Of a stretch of 64,000 nt of DNA, positions 32,989 through 41,088 are shown one piece after another (position 1 is the stretch's first letter; each line of letters opens with the position of its first letter). Below the pieces are notes generated by a model. It was not told the DNA's origin. It did no database searches and saw nothing but the letters and a program-made list of their open reading frames with translations. The DNA lies in the NCBI RefSeq assembly GCF_000230695.2, contig NC_020541.1, forward strand, positions 1,736,001-1,800,000, given 5' to 3'. A program made the translations under genes and the position numbers. The stretch is from Rhodanobacter denitrificans (lineage in GTDB: Bacteria > Pseudomonadota > Gammaproteobacteria > Xanthomonadales > Rhodanobacteraceae).

Positions 32989-34813
32989 GCAGTCCGCGCA
33001 ACCGCTCCCCTTCGACGGCAAGGCCTTCGTCCGCACGCTCTCCACTTCGCCTGGCGTCTACCGCCATTTCGACGCGGCCGGCGAACTGCTCTACGTGGGC
33101 AAGGCGGGCAACCTCAAAAAGCGCGTCGGCAGCTATTTCCTGAAGCCGCGGATGGAGCCGCGCATCGCCGCGATGGTGGCGCAGATCGCTCGCGTCGAGA
33201 TCACCGTGACGCGCACCGAGGGCGAGGCGCTGCTGCTGGAGTCGCAGCTGATCAAGTCGCTCAAGCCGCGCTACAACATCCTGCTGCGCGACGACAAGAG
33301 CTACCCGTACATCTACCTTTCCACCGGCGAGGATTACCCGCGGCTGGCCTTCCATCGCGGCGCGAAGAACCTGCCGGGACGCTACTTCGGGCCGTACCCC
33401 AGCGTCTACGCGGTGCGCGAAAGCCTCAACCTGATGCAGAAATTGTTCAAGGTGCGCCAATGCGAGGACAGCTATTTCCGCAACCGCACGCGCCCCTGCC
33501 TGCTGTACCAGATCGGCCGCTGCAGCGCGCCGTGCGTGGGGCTGATCAGCGTGGAGGACTACCGCAACGACGTGCGCCACGCCGAGATGTTCCTGGAGGG
33601 GCGCAGCAATGCGGTGATTGACGAGCTGGCCGAGGCGATGGAGCAGGCCAGCAAGGCGCTGCAGTTCGAGCGTGCGGCGAAACTGCGCGACCAGGTGGCT
33701 GCGCTGCGCCAGCTGCAGGCGCAGAATCACGTGCAGGGTGCCAGCGCCGACATGGACGTGATCGCCTGCCGCATCGAGGCGGGCATGGCCTGCGTCAGCG
33801 TGCTGTTCTTCCGCAACGGCATCAGCCTGGGGACGCGCGACTTCTTCCCGCGCCTGCCGCTGGATGCCGAGCCGGCCGACGTACTGGCGCAGTTCATTGC
33901 GCAGTACTACCTGGACCGACCGGTGCCACGCGAGCTGATCCTGGGCGAGGCGCTGGCCGACCAGGCCATCCTCGCCGAACTGCTCGGCCAGTACGCCGGC
34001 CGCGCGGTCGAGTTGAAGTCCAGCGTGCGCGGCGAGCGTGCGCAGTTCCTGCAGATGGCCGAGCGCAATGCGCAGGCCTCGTTGACCGCACGGCTGGCCA
34101 GTCGACAGACCCTCGGCACGCGCTTCGACGACCTGCAGAAGGTGCTGGGGCTGGACGAGTCGCCGCGCCGCATCGAATGTTTCGACATCAGCCACACGCT
34201 GGGCGAGCTGACCGTGGCCTCGTGCGTGGTGTTCGGTCCGGAAGGGCCGGAAAAATCGCACTACCGCCGCTTCAACATCACCGGTATCACGCCCGGTGAC
34301 GATTACGCGGCGATGCACCAGGCGCTGACCCGGCGCTTCCGCAAGCTGGCCGAAGGCGAGGGTGCGCGTCCGGACGTGCTGCTGATCGACGGCGGCGGCG
34401 GGCAGGTGGCGCAGGCACTGGAGGTGCTGAAGGAACTTGGCGTCGACGGCATCGAGGTGGTCGGCGTGGCGAAGGGACCGGGCCGACGCGCTGGCGAGGA
34501 AACGCTGGTACTTGCCGACTCCGGCCGTGAGCTGCATCCGGGGTCATCGTCGCCCGCGCTGCACCTGGTCGCGGCGGTGCGTGACGAGGCCCACCGCTTC
34601 GCCATCAGCGGCCATCGCAAGCGGCGCGAGAAGGCGCGCGAGCACAGCGTGCTGGAAGACGTGCCGGGTATCGGCGCACGCCGGCGTACCGCCTTGCTGA
34701 AGGCGTTCGGCGGCATGCAGGGACTGGAGCGCGCCGGCGTCGAGGAACTGATGCAGGTGAAAGGAATCGACCGCGGTTTGGCCGAGCGCATCTACGCCAG
34801 CCTGCATGGCTGA
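32987..34813 (+). CDS. uvrC: excinuclease ABC subunit C, 608 aa
   Basis: Makes the two incisions in nucleotide excision repair. A GIY-YIG nuclease domain (about 15-95, GVYRHFDAAGELLYVGKAGNLKKRV) cuts 3' of the lesion. A Cys-containing linker (about 160-180) and a UVR motif (about 205-240) contact UvrB. An RNase H-like domain (ECFDISHTLGE, VLLIDGGGGQV) makes the 5' cut, and tandem helix-hairpin-helix motifs (GIGARRRTALLKAFGG) end the chain. Full length. Confidence 0.97.
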   Translation: MQSAQPLPFDGKAFVRTLSTSPGVYRHFDAAGELLYVGKAGNLKKRVGSYFLKPRMEPRIAAMVAQIARVEITVTRTEGEALLLESQLIKSLKPRYNILLRDDKSYPYIYLSTGEDYPRLAFHRGAKNLPGRYFGPYPSVYAVRESLNLMQKLFKVRQCEDSYFRNRTRPCLLYQIGRCSAPCVGLISVEDYRNDVRHAEMFLEGRSNAVIDELAEAMEQASKALQFERAAKLRDQVAALRQLQAQNHVQGASADMDVIACRIEAGMACVSVLFFRNGISLGTRDFFPRLPLDAEPADVLAQFIAQYYLDRPVPRELILGEALADQAILAELLGQYAGRAVELKSSVRGERAQFLQMAERNAQASLTARLASRQTLGTRFDDLQKVLGLDESPRRIECFDISHTLGELTVASCVVFGPEGPEKSHYRRFNITGITPGDDYAAMHQALTRRFRKLAEGEGARPDVLLIDGGGGQVAQALEVLKELGVDGIEVVGVAKGPGRRAGEETLVLADSGRELHPGSSSPALHLVAAVRDEAHRFAISGHRKRREKAREHSVLEDVPGIGARRRTALLKAFGGMQGLERAGVEELMQVKGIDRGLAERIYASLHG

Positions 34814-34885
34814 ACATCGGCGCGCGCCTTCACTCGGCAGTGGCGCGCGGTCATGCGAAACTGCAACCAATCATCGGGACGAATC

Positions 34886-35488
34886 ATGCACATCAACCTG
34901 CCGACCTGGCTGACCCTCTTCCGCGTTGCGCTGTTGCCGGTCATGGTGGTGGTGTTCTACCTGCCGTTCGCGGGGCACAACATCACGGCGGCGGTCGTGT
35001 TCGTGCTGGCGGCGGTCACCGACTGGCTCGACGGCTACCTGGCGCGGCGGATGAATCTCACCTCCGCCTTCGGCGCGTTCCTCGACCCGGTGGCCGACAA
35101 GCTGATGGTGGCGGTGACCTTGTTCCTGCTGGTCGAGTCGCATCGCGGCGGCTGGCCGGGCGTGCTGATGGCGGTGACCGCGGCGGTGATCGTCGGGCGC
35201 GAGATCAGCGTGTCGGCGCTGCGCGAGTGGATGGCCGAGATCGGCATGCGCGCCACCGTCAAGGTCGCCTTCATCGGCAAGCTGAAGACGGTGATGCAGA
35301 TGGTCGCGCTGGTGGTGCTGATCGTGCAGCACGAGAAAGCCGCGGAGGCGTTGCGGCTGTACCACATCGGCGAGGCGCTGCTGGTGATCGCCGGCGTGCT
35401 GACGATCTGGTCCGGCCTGCATTACCTGCGCGCCGCATGGCCGAGCCTCAGCGCCGACGGTGCGTCGAGCAAGCGCGCGGCCGAGTGA
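34886..35488 (+). CDS. pgsA: CDP-diacylglycerol-glycerol-3-phosphate phosphatidyltransferase, 200 aa
   Basis: Inner-membrane enzyme that makes phosphatidylglycerol phosphate. The CDP-alcohol transferase signature is complete: TDWLDGYLARRMNLTSAFGAFLDPVADK, with the catalytic Asp positions. Five to six hydrophobic segments fit the family. I chose the ATG at 34886 (MHINLPTWLTLFR) because it matches the usual N-terminus; an upstream start would add a polar stretch before the first helix. uvrC-pgsA-tRNA-Gly is a common gammaproteobacterial order. Confidence 0.95.
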   Translation: MHINLPTWLTLFRVALLPVMVVVFYLPFAGHNITAAVVFVLAAVTDWLDGYLARRMNLTSAFGAFLDPVADKLMVAVTLFLLVESHRGGWPGVLMAVTAAVIVGREISVSALREWMAEIGMRATVKVAFIGKLKTVMQMVALVVLIVQHEKAAEALRLYHIGEALLVIAGVLTIWSGLHYLRAAWPSLSADGASSKRAAE

Positions 35489-35554
35489 GGGAACCGAGCC
35501 GGGCGACGCGGACTTGACGATCCGCATTCACGTATTAGAATGCGCGGCTCCGAT

Positions 35555-35630
<76 letters not shown>

Positions 35631-35640
35631 GTTTGCAGAC

Positions 35641-35665
35641 AAAGCCCCGGCCTGTCCGGGGCTTT
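35641..35665 (+). terminator. terminator after tRNA-Gly copy 1
   Basis: AAAGCCCCGG-CCTGT-CCGGGGCTTT hairpin, followed by a short T-poor tail. Its place between tandem tRNA genes means partial read-through is possible. Confidence 0.8.
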
Positions 35666-35759
35666 GTCGTATGGGTGCCTCTCGCGCCGGTCATGCCGAA
35701 AACCAGGGGGCGAGGCTATTCACAAGCGACTTCGTTCTGCTATGATTCGCGGCTCCGAT

Positions 35760-35835
<76 letters not shown>

Positions 35836-35847
35836 GTTTTCAAGCAG

Positions 35848-35875
35848 ACCTCGGCCTACCGGGGTTTTGTTTTTT
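35848..35875 (+). terminator. weak terminator after tRNA-Gly copy 2
   Basis: CCTCGG-CCTA-CCGGGG hairpin with one G-T pair, followed by a strong T-rich run (TTTTGTTTTTT). Confidence 0.75.
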
Positions 35876-35918
35876 AGAGGCAACCTGCGATCATCACGGT
35901 CGCGATGCACCAAGCAAT

Positions 35919-35992
35919 GGCCAGGTGGCAGAGTGGTCATGCAGCGGACTGCAAATCCGCGTACGCCGGTTCGATTCCGACCTTGGCCTCCA
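35919..35992 (+). tRNA. tRNA-Cys(GCA)
   Basis: GGCCAGG acceptor, D-arm, anticodon loop ACTGCAAA with anticodon GCA, GCCGGTTCGATTCCGAC T-arm and encoded CCA. The gene is complete and followed by a terminator. Confidence 0.96.
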
Positions 35993-36022
35993 TTGCGCAA
36001 CCGGCTGCCGGACAGCCGCAGG

Positions 36023-36048
36023 AAACCCGCCCCCCGGCGGGTTTTTTT
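36023..36048 (+). terminator. terminator after tRNA-Cys
   Basis: AAACCCGCC-CCCC-GGCGGGTTTTTTT: short strong stem and seven Ts. Confidence 0.9.
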
Positions 36049-36295
36049 GTGCCGTTCCGAATGCCGGGTCTTCGCCTTTCCAGGCCGCGCCGGGCAGCGC
36101 GGTGCGAGTCTGCTTGCCGCGGTTGCATGGCCGTTTTGCGTCTACGACAGACGATCAGGCTGCCGATGGTGTCGTTGCAGCGTTTTTTTTGCGGTTTTTG
36201 CCGTTCGACCCGTTGGCGCCACCGCTGAATTCCCCTACATTCAGCGTGCCGCGAGGCATACGAACCAACCACCACATATCCACGAGGGGAAACCC

Positions 36296-36676
36296 ATGGC
36301 AAAGACGCAGAAAGCAGCTGCAAAGAGCAAGCCGGCATCCAAGGCCGCACCCGCCGCACCCAAGCCGATCAAGGAAGTCCTGAACAAGTCCAGCCTGGTG
36401 GCGCACATCGCGGAAGCCAGCGGTGTGGTGGCCAAGGACGTGCGTGCTGTGCTGGCAGCGCTGGAAGGCGCGGTAGCCGGTTCGGTGCACAAGAAGGGCG
36501 CCGGCTCGTTCCAGCTGCCGGGCCTGCTGAAGATCACCGCGGTGAGCGTGCCGGCCAAGCCGAAGCGCAAGGGCATCAACCCGTTCACCAAGGAAGAGCA
36601 GTGGTTCGCGGCCAAGCCGGCGTCGACCAAGATCAAGATCCGCCCGCTGAAGAAGCTGAAGGACGCGGCGGCCTGA
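36296..36676 (+). CDS. HU/IHF-like DNA-binding protein with Lys/Ala-rich tail, 126 aa
   Basis: The first 30 residues are a Lys/Ala/Pro-rich tail reminiscent of histone H1. The rest follows the HU fold: helices NKSSLVAHIAEASGVVAKDVRAVLAALEGAVAGSV, then beta arm GAGSFQLPGLLKITAV, GINPFTKEEQWFAAKPASTKIKIRPLKKLKD. It should bind DNA with little specificity as a nucleoid protein. The start follows GAGGGG. A strong terminator is downstream; the gap to tRNA-Cys (about 250 bases) should hold its promoter. Confidence 0.9.
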   Translation: MAKTQKAAAKSKPASKAAPAAPKPIKEVLNKSSLVAHIAEASGVVAKDVRAVLAALEGAVAGSVHKKGAGSFQLPGLLKITAVSVPAKPKRKGINPFTKEEQWFAAKPASTKIKIRPLKKLKDAAA

Positions 36677-36706
36677 TCGCTCGAGGTTTCCCGGTACAGG
36701 CAATCG

Positions 36707-36739
36707 AAAGTGCGGCGGGCGATCCCGCCGCACTTTTTT
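36707..36739 (+). terminator. terminator after the HU-like gene
   Basis: AAAGTGCGGCGGG/CCCGCCGCACTTT hairpin with a four-base loop and a seven-base T-run. Confidence 0.92.
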
Positions 36740-36767
36740 TGTGGGCGAGGCAAGTTCGCCGAAGAGG

Positions 36768-36824
36768 TGGTGCCCGGACCCGGAATCGAACCGGGATACC
36801 CGTGAGGGTGAGGGATTTTAAGTC
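36768..36824 (-). repeat. displaced 3' fragment of tRNA-Leu with attL core
   Basis: Fifty-seven bases match the 3' part of the intact tRNA-Leu(UAA) at 46342-46428, from the anticodon loop to the CCA. There is no 5' half, so it is not a working gene. The last 29 bases (36796-36824) are identical to 46370-46398 and mark the left att core. The T-arm differs from the intact gene by paired changes, which suggests that this is the original chromosomal 3' end displaced by integration. Confidence 0.9.
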
Positions 36825-36946
36825 GCGGCGGGTGGTTGTTGCCGACAGTTGAAGTCGTTTAGCTTCAATGGGTTATCTGTTGCCGGTCGCTGCTGACTAT
36901 TGGCAATTCTCGGCTTCCGTGTCCCACCAGTGTCCCACGACGCTGC

Positions 36947-37381
36947 CTATGCTCGCTTCCCGGCCTCCCATGAGTGACCGCACTGCAAGCATGTGATTTT
37001 GACCTTGCCGGCTCCGACAAGCCCACCGAGTAAGCCCATGGGGCCGGCTATCAAGCCGCCGACCACTGCGCCACGTAGCCCGAAGCCCTTTTTGTTGGCA
37101 GTCAGTTGCACAGATCGACACTTAGGACAGGCAAGAGGCGGCACCGCTGCCGGTGGCGCACCTTCATACGCGGGATCGTCTTCACACGCCGGATCGTGCC
37201 CTAAATCCGCAGCAATCGGTGCGGGTAAGGTTTGGACACGGGAGGGCGTGTATTCATCACGCTCAGAAATGGAGCGCAGGCGTCTGGGCTCGAAAGTCTG
37301 CAGTGAATAACCACAGGCCAAGCATTCACCGGACTCATTGGGCGTCCATTTAGAGCACGCTGGACATTGAATGGTAGTCAT
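36947..37381 (-). CDS. zinc-ribbon protein with glycine-zipper segment, 144 aa
   Basis: Two CxxC pairs at each end (CPACSKWTPNESGECLACG near residue 6 and CPKCRSV ... CLQCGHSW near 95-138) look like zinc ribbons. Between the C-terminal Cys pairs lies a Gly-rich hydrophobic segment (GLRGAVVGGLIAGPMGLLGGLVGAG), suggesting membrane contact or a glycine zipper. The family is unknown. It is the leftmost gene of the integrated element and divergent from the next open frame. Confidence 0.65.
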   Translation of the reverse strand: MTTIQCPACSKWTPNESGECLACGYSLQTFEPRRLRSISERDEYTPSRVQTLPAPIAADLGHDPACEDDPAYEGAPPAAVPPLACPKCRSVQLTANKKGFGLRGAVVGGLIAGPMGLLGGLVGAGKVKITCLQCGHSWEAGKRA

Positions 37382-37514
37382 GTGCGAAGCCCTTGTTCGG
37401 GTCTCCACAATAGCGCGTGTGGTGCCCCGGCAATCGGCGCGTACCTCAATTATTTGTGGAGGTCGTGCTCTTGGCGGTCCACAATCGTCTGATGGATCGG
37501 AGGGGGGAACACCG

Positions 37515-37988
37515 TTGGCACTCACACCTAGCGCTGTAGTTGCGCTCAACCTCTATTGCGCCCAGGCAGCCGAGCTCGGTACGCCTCACAAATTCACGAT
37601 CCGAGAAGGGGTGATAGTTACGAACACTCAACGTGATCGAATTACCCAGTACCTCAGTGATTTTTGGCGGAAGCCAATTGAGTGCCCGCTACTCTTGGAC
37701 CTAAAACCGCATCATGGCTATGCGAGCCGAATACTTAAGGACGGGTTTACGGCGGAACAATTCGCCGAGTGGCTCGCTGCAGGGTGTTCGGACGTTTCAG
37801 AGGTTTCGACTGATTTCAACGGACGGCCGAACCTAATCCTGCGAGCGGTATCGGACCACCATGCGGTGGTCTACGACATTTTGGTACCGATCAGGTCATC
37901 CGCAGAAGGATACGTCTGGGTGGATGATGTGATACCGAAAGGCCTGAATGGCAGGCAAAAAAAAGCAGCTTCCTCGGCGTTCCCTTAG
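37515..37988 (+). CDS. unknown protein, about 157 aa, only plus-strand gene of the element
   Basis: I use the TTG at 37515 because GGAGGGGGGAA lies just before it; the frame is open from 37371, but that would overlap the divergent zinc-ribbon gene. The protein is mixed alpha/beta and acidic, with a C-terminal segment IPKGLNGRQKKAAS, no signal and no membrane segment. AT-richer codons than the capsid genes and opposite orientation make it a typical accessory (moron-like) gene. Function not recognised. Confidence 0.55.
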   Translation: MALTPSAVVALNLYCAQAAELGTPHKFTIREGVIVTNTQRDRITQYLSDFWRKPIECPLLLDLKPHHGYASRILKDGFTAEQFAEWLAAGCSDVSEVSTDFNGRPNLILRAVSDHHAVVYDILVPIRSSAEGYVWVDDVIPKGLNGRQKKAASSAFP

Positions 37989-38060
37989 ACCGTCTTGCGA
38001 CGCTGAACTATAGGGCGCTGTAAAGCTGCTGTTGACAATTATCCCCGTAATGACGGCTTA

Positions 38061-38081
38061 GTCAATAGCGATGCTATTGAC
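38061..38081. promoter_or_regulatory. 21-bp perfect palindrome beyond the terS-like gene
   Basis: The arms GTCAATAGC and GCTATTGAC flank GAT. It lies 14 bases after the stop of the terS-like gene and between the ends of two converging units. It has no T-run, so an operator or processing site is as likely as a terminator. Confidence 0.45.
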
Positions 38082-38094
38082 CGGAGGCTCGCGT

Positions 38095-38469
38095 TCAGTC
38101 GTCAAAGTCGTTGCGCTGGGGCTTCGGTGCTGCAGTAACGCGCGAAGCTGCCGCGGGCGTCATGCCCAGATCAGCCAGCAGGCACTGCAGACGCGCGAAT
38201 TTGGCCGCGGGGAAGTCTGCGGGCGCTGCGCGGAACTGGACGAACAGGGATGCGGCAATCTCGACGGCCAGGCGGTCCCGGTCGGCCAGTACGCCATCGG
38301 GCGACGCCTTCACGATCAGATCCCACGCCTTGCGAAAGGTGATCGGCACCTGCCGGGGGGCTGAACCGATCGGCCCGCGGGGTGTTGGGTCGGTGCGGGT
38401 GCGGTTCGGATTCTTCGCGAAGGCGCCCGACAGCTGCAATACGTTGCTCGGTTTGCGGTGGGCGGCCAT
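38095..38469 (-). CDS. terminase small subunit-like protein (P27 type), 124 aa
   Basis: A basic N-terminus with the LSGAFAKNPNRTR-type segment is followed by APRQVPITFRKAWDLIVKASPDGVLADRDRLAVEIAASL and the end LLADLGMTPAAASRV. This matches the layout of P27-family small terminases, where the last motif is usually L-G-[ML]-T-P-x-x-R-x-[KR]. A small terminase would direct packaging to the element's own cos or pac site. The large subunit is missing from the element. Family call by pattern only. Confidence 0.7.
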   Translation of the reverse strand: MAAHRKPSNVLQLSGAFAKNPNRTRTDPTPRGPIGSAPRQVPITFRKAWDLIVKASPDGVLADRDRLAVEIAASLFVQFRAAPADFPAAKFARLQCLLADLGMTPAAASRVTAAPKPQRNDFDD

Positions 38470-38776
38470 CGGAATATCTCATTTGTGGAAGCGGGAAATT
38501 AGCTGCCCACGCGGTCCCCGAGACCGATGCTCCGAACTTTGCACCTGCCCTCCCGGGCAGCGGTAATTACCGGTCGTCGCGTTGGGTAGGTTGCCCCCGC
38601 ACCAGATCGCACTGGCCGGGGGCTGGTCTGCAGGGCTCGGCGGGCTGACGCGCCCAAGGGCTACCGCGTACCGCTGCATGCTGGTGTTGTATTGGAGTCA
38701 CCACCGCCAGCTGGGCGACGTGCGTCGGGTATGCAATTGCTGGCCGCCCCGATCGCACATACCGCGGCCCGATTCC
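38470..38776. other. 307-base gap between capsid and terS-like genes
   Basis: Short frames exist on the minus strand (for example one of 66 codons ending at 38479), but none has a good start or a recognisable product. In complete phages a head-tail connector or HNH gene often lies here; I see neither. It might hold a packaging site. Confidence 0.4.
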
Positions 38777-40003
38777 TTACGTGGTCGGGACCAGCGCGAC
38801 CTTGAGCACCGCACCAGGCGAGAACACCGCGAGACCCAATCGGCCTTCACCAAGCAGGATCGTGACGTTGCTGGTGAACTTCTGCTCGCGGCTGGCCTGC
38901 ACGGTCACCTGCTGGCGATCAAGCAAAGCCATCTGGCTCAGGTCGGCAACGACCGTGGTTCCTGCCGGCACGGATGCGGACTGAATTACGGGCGTATTCC
39001 AGAGCACCGGCGGTGCCGGCGCGACGGGCGAGCCCAGCAGATAGGTCCCTTCGCTGGTGCCACGCGTGCGGGTGATGTTGCCCCAGTCCACCGGGTTCAT
39101 GATGATGGCCGGCTGACCTGCCCAGCCTGCAGCAGCGAGCGCGGTCACTGCCTCGCCGATACGATCCTGCGCATCATCGGCAGTCGCAGCAAACGCGGTC
39201 GCCTGTGGAATGATGCCCTTGATCTTGCCGGTGCCACCGACCCCGTTCAGTACCTGATTCTCGGCTCGCTGGAATACACCGACGCGCAAGAGGTTGTCGA
39301 TTTGCACTTCCAGGCTCGGCGCGTCGGCCAATACCTGATTGGATACCGGGATCCAGTGCGCGATCGTCGCAATGGTCGCCACAGCATCCACGGTCGGGAA
39401 TCCGCCCTCGGCTTTCTCCGCGCCCTCGGTGGCCTGATAGTCCGCGGCGTTCGAGTAGGACGGATCCAGTTGCGTGAACTCATAGCTGCCGCTGGTGACG
39501 GGGATCGCGCGCAATGCTTCCATCAGGGTCAGCGGACGCACCGCGAAGCCCCACAGGTTGTTGCTGTCCCGGTCGTTGGGTGCCGTATAGCTCTGATCGC
39601 CGACGCCACCGCGGCCGGTATTCACGACAGCCTTGCAAAGCATCTTCACGGAACTATTTTTCAGCTCGATGCGACCGGTGGAGTTCTGGCCGCCCAGGAA
39701 AGACTTGAGGCCGTCGGACTCGATGAAAGAGCGCACAGGCGACGGGCCAGCGTTGCCACCGCCGCCACCGTGTCCGCGGAACGATTTGATCTCGGCGAGC
39801 TCTTGCACCATGCCGTTAAGCGTTTCGGCCTGCTCGGCGTTCGCATCCTTCAGTGCCTTGATTTCCAGCGCGGATTTTTCGGCGGCCTTCTCGAATCGCT
39901 GGGCATGTTCCGCGACAGCAGCCAGCAACGGATCGCCGTCGGCGGCTTTGGTCTGCAGGCGCTGGCCGGGCTTGAGGGTGCGGAGAATGGAATGGTTGTT
40001 CAT
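38777..40003 (-). CDS. HK97-family major capsid protein, 408 aa
   Basis: An N-terminal helical delta/scaffold region (about 25-75, HAQRFEKAAEKSALEIKALKDANAEQAETL) and a Gly-rich linker (RGHGGGGGNAG) precede the HK97 fold. The family P-domain and A-domain landmarks are GSYEFTQLD, HWIPVSNQVLADAPSLE, RAENQVLNGVG and the C-terminal GRLGLAVFSPGAVLKV. The linker is where the prohead protease, encoded next upstream, would cleave. The full length suggests the shell can be built. No portal gene is near. Confidence 0.92.
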   Translation of the reverse strand: MNNHSILRTLKPGQRLQTKAADGDPLLAAVAEHAQRFEKAAEKSALEIKALKDANAEQAETLNGMVQELAEIKSFRGHGGGGGNAGPSPVRSFIESDGLKSFLGGQNSTGRIELKNSSVKMLCKAVVNTGRGGVGDQSYTAPNDRDSNNLWGFAVRPLTLMEALRAIPVTSGSYEFTQLDPSYSNAADYQATEGAEKAEGGFPTVDAVATIATIAHWIPVSNQVLADAPSLEVQIDNLLRVGVFQRAENQVLNGVGGTGKIKGIIPQATAFAATADDAQDRIGEAVTALAAAGWAGQPAIIMNPVDWGNITRTRGTSEGTYLLGSPVAPAPPVLWNTPVIQSASVPAGTTVVADLSQMALLDRQQVTVQASREQKFTSNVTILLGEGRLGLAVFSPGAVLKVALVPTT

Positions 40004-40009
40004 TGGGTC

Positions 40010-40672
40010 TTACCTCGAATGGGGATTTGACGCGGCCAACATGGCGAGCGCCTTGGTCAGGGTTTCCGGCGCAACATCGCGTTGCGGGTCCCCACCATCA
40101 CGGGGGTTGACCAGGGAATAGGTCTTGCTTGCGACCGCCTTCGCGGTACGCGATGAAAGTCCCAATGCATCACGCACAAGGGCTTCATATTCTCGAATCG
40201 TGCGGCAGTCGGCCGCGCTCTTTATCTCGGTGAACTTGGCGCCCGCAGCGGCCGGCACACTCACTGCACTGACCTCGTGCAGGTCGACCGCAGACAGGTA
40301 GCGCACGCCGTCGATAACGCGCGTGGAACCGGGCGGGGTCGTGTAGCCGATCGACATGGACAGCGCGCCGGCCAGAGCGAGCGCGTGCGCCTCGGCACCG
40401 GCAGCGGTCGACGTTGCGATGCGGCCTTGCACCAGCAAACCGTCGGGGGTTTCTTTGGCCGCGTAGATGCTGCCGATGGGCAAGGTCTGATCGTGCTGGC
40501 GCAGTAGGGGGATGCCGTAGCCGCGGGCGGCCCACTTGGCGAGCGTGGCGGCGAAGGCGCCAGGACGGATCGAATCGTTCTGCCTGTCCACCTCGTTGAA
40601 TACGGCAGCCAGTCCAGAGAACGAACCTGCGGCGGTATCGGTGGCGACAAGCTTTAATTGCAAGGCGGTCAT
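40010..40672 (-). CDS. HK97-family prohead protease, 220 aa
   Basis: Serine protease that matures the capsid. The fold starts with GSFSGLAAVFNEVDRQNDSIRPGAF. The catalytic His lies in LLRQHDQTLPIG (about residue 60) and the catalytic Ser in GALSMSIGY (about residue 106), both in family spacing. The C-terminal 70 residues are a helical tail with the VRDALGLSSRTAKAVA pattern common in these proteases. It stands directly before the capsid gene with a six-base gap. Confidence 0.92.
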   Translation of the reverse strand: MTALQLKLVATDTAAGSFSGLAAVFNEVDRQNDSIRPGAFAATLAKWAARGYGIPLLRQHDQTLPIGSIYAAKETPDGLLVQGRIATSTAAGAEAHALALAGALSMSIGYTTPPGSTRVIDGVRYLSAVDLHEVSAVSVPAAAGAKFTEIKSAADCRTIREYEALVRDALGLSSRTAKAVASKTYSLVNPRDGGDPQRDVAPETLTKALAMLAASNPHSR

Positions 40673-40753
40673 TCTCGACCCTCTCGGTCGGTGGCGTGCG
40701 GTGTGCACGCGGCATGCCTCCAGCGTGCCGAGTCGTCTCCGGGCTGCCTATGT

Positions 40754-40797
40754 CGTTGCGTGCGGTTCTATGCGTTCGCGTGCGGTTCCGTGCAACG
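40754..40797. repeat. two direct repeats ahead of the protease-capsid module
   Basis: GCGTGCGGTTCTATGC at 40758 and GCGTGCGGTTCCGTGC at 40778 are offset by 20 bases (two helical turns). They are bracketed by inverted CGTTGC/GCAACG. They lie in the 128-base gap between the HTH gene and the protease, where an activator or repressor of the capsid genes would bind. Confidence 0.5.
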
Positions 40798-40800
40798 ACT

Positions 40801-41088
40801 TCACGCGTCGGCGCGCTGGCGCTCGATGAACTCGGCCAGATCGGCGAGCCGGTAGGTCACGCGGCCGGCGACTTTGTAGAACGCCAGCGGGCAGGTGCTA
40901 GCGCGAAGGTTGCGCAACGTGCCGGCCGCCAGCCCTACCAGTCCCGCAGCATCGGCTTCACTCACTCGACCATCGCCAGTAACGGGGATGGCCGATGCGC
41001 GCGCGGTGGCTTCCAGCGTCGCCAGACAATCGGCGATGCGATCGGCTAGATCGGGGACGGTAATTCGCTGGCTCTGTTCGCACCTCAT
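40801..41088 (-). CDS. helix-turn-helix protein, 95 aa
   Basis: The C-terminal two-thirds follow the MerR/AlpA-like HTH_17 pattern: VSEADAAGLVGLAAGTLRNLRAS, then a wing KVAGRVTYRLADLAEFIERQRA. The N-terminus is a helical extension that may dimerise. The ATG shares a base with the stop of the primase gene upstream (TAATG), so the two are co-translated. Position between primase and capsid modules suggests a regulator of the late genes. Target not known. Confidence 0.75.
   Translation of the reverse strand: MRCEQSQRITVPDLADRIADCLATLEATARASAIPVTGDGRVSEADAAGLVGLAAGTLRNLRASTCPLAFYKVAGRVTYRLADLAEFIERQRADA

Noticed and set aside
31424..34537. Open frame of more than 1000 codons on the minus strand
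   Set aside because: Runs antisense through aroA, kdsB and uvrC, three clear genes in plus orientation.
36768..36824. A second functional tRNA-Leu
   Set aside because: Only the 3' part is present; no 5' acceptor strand or D-arm, so it is an att remnant.
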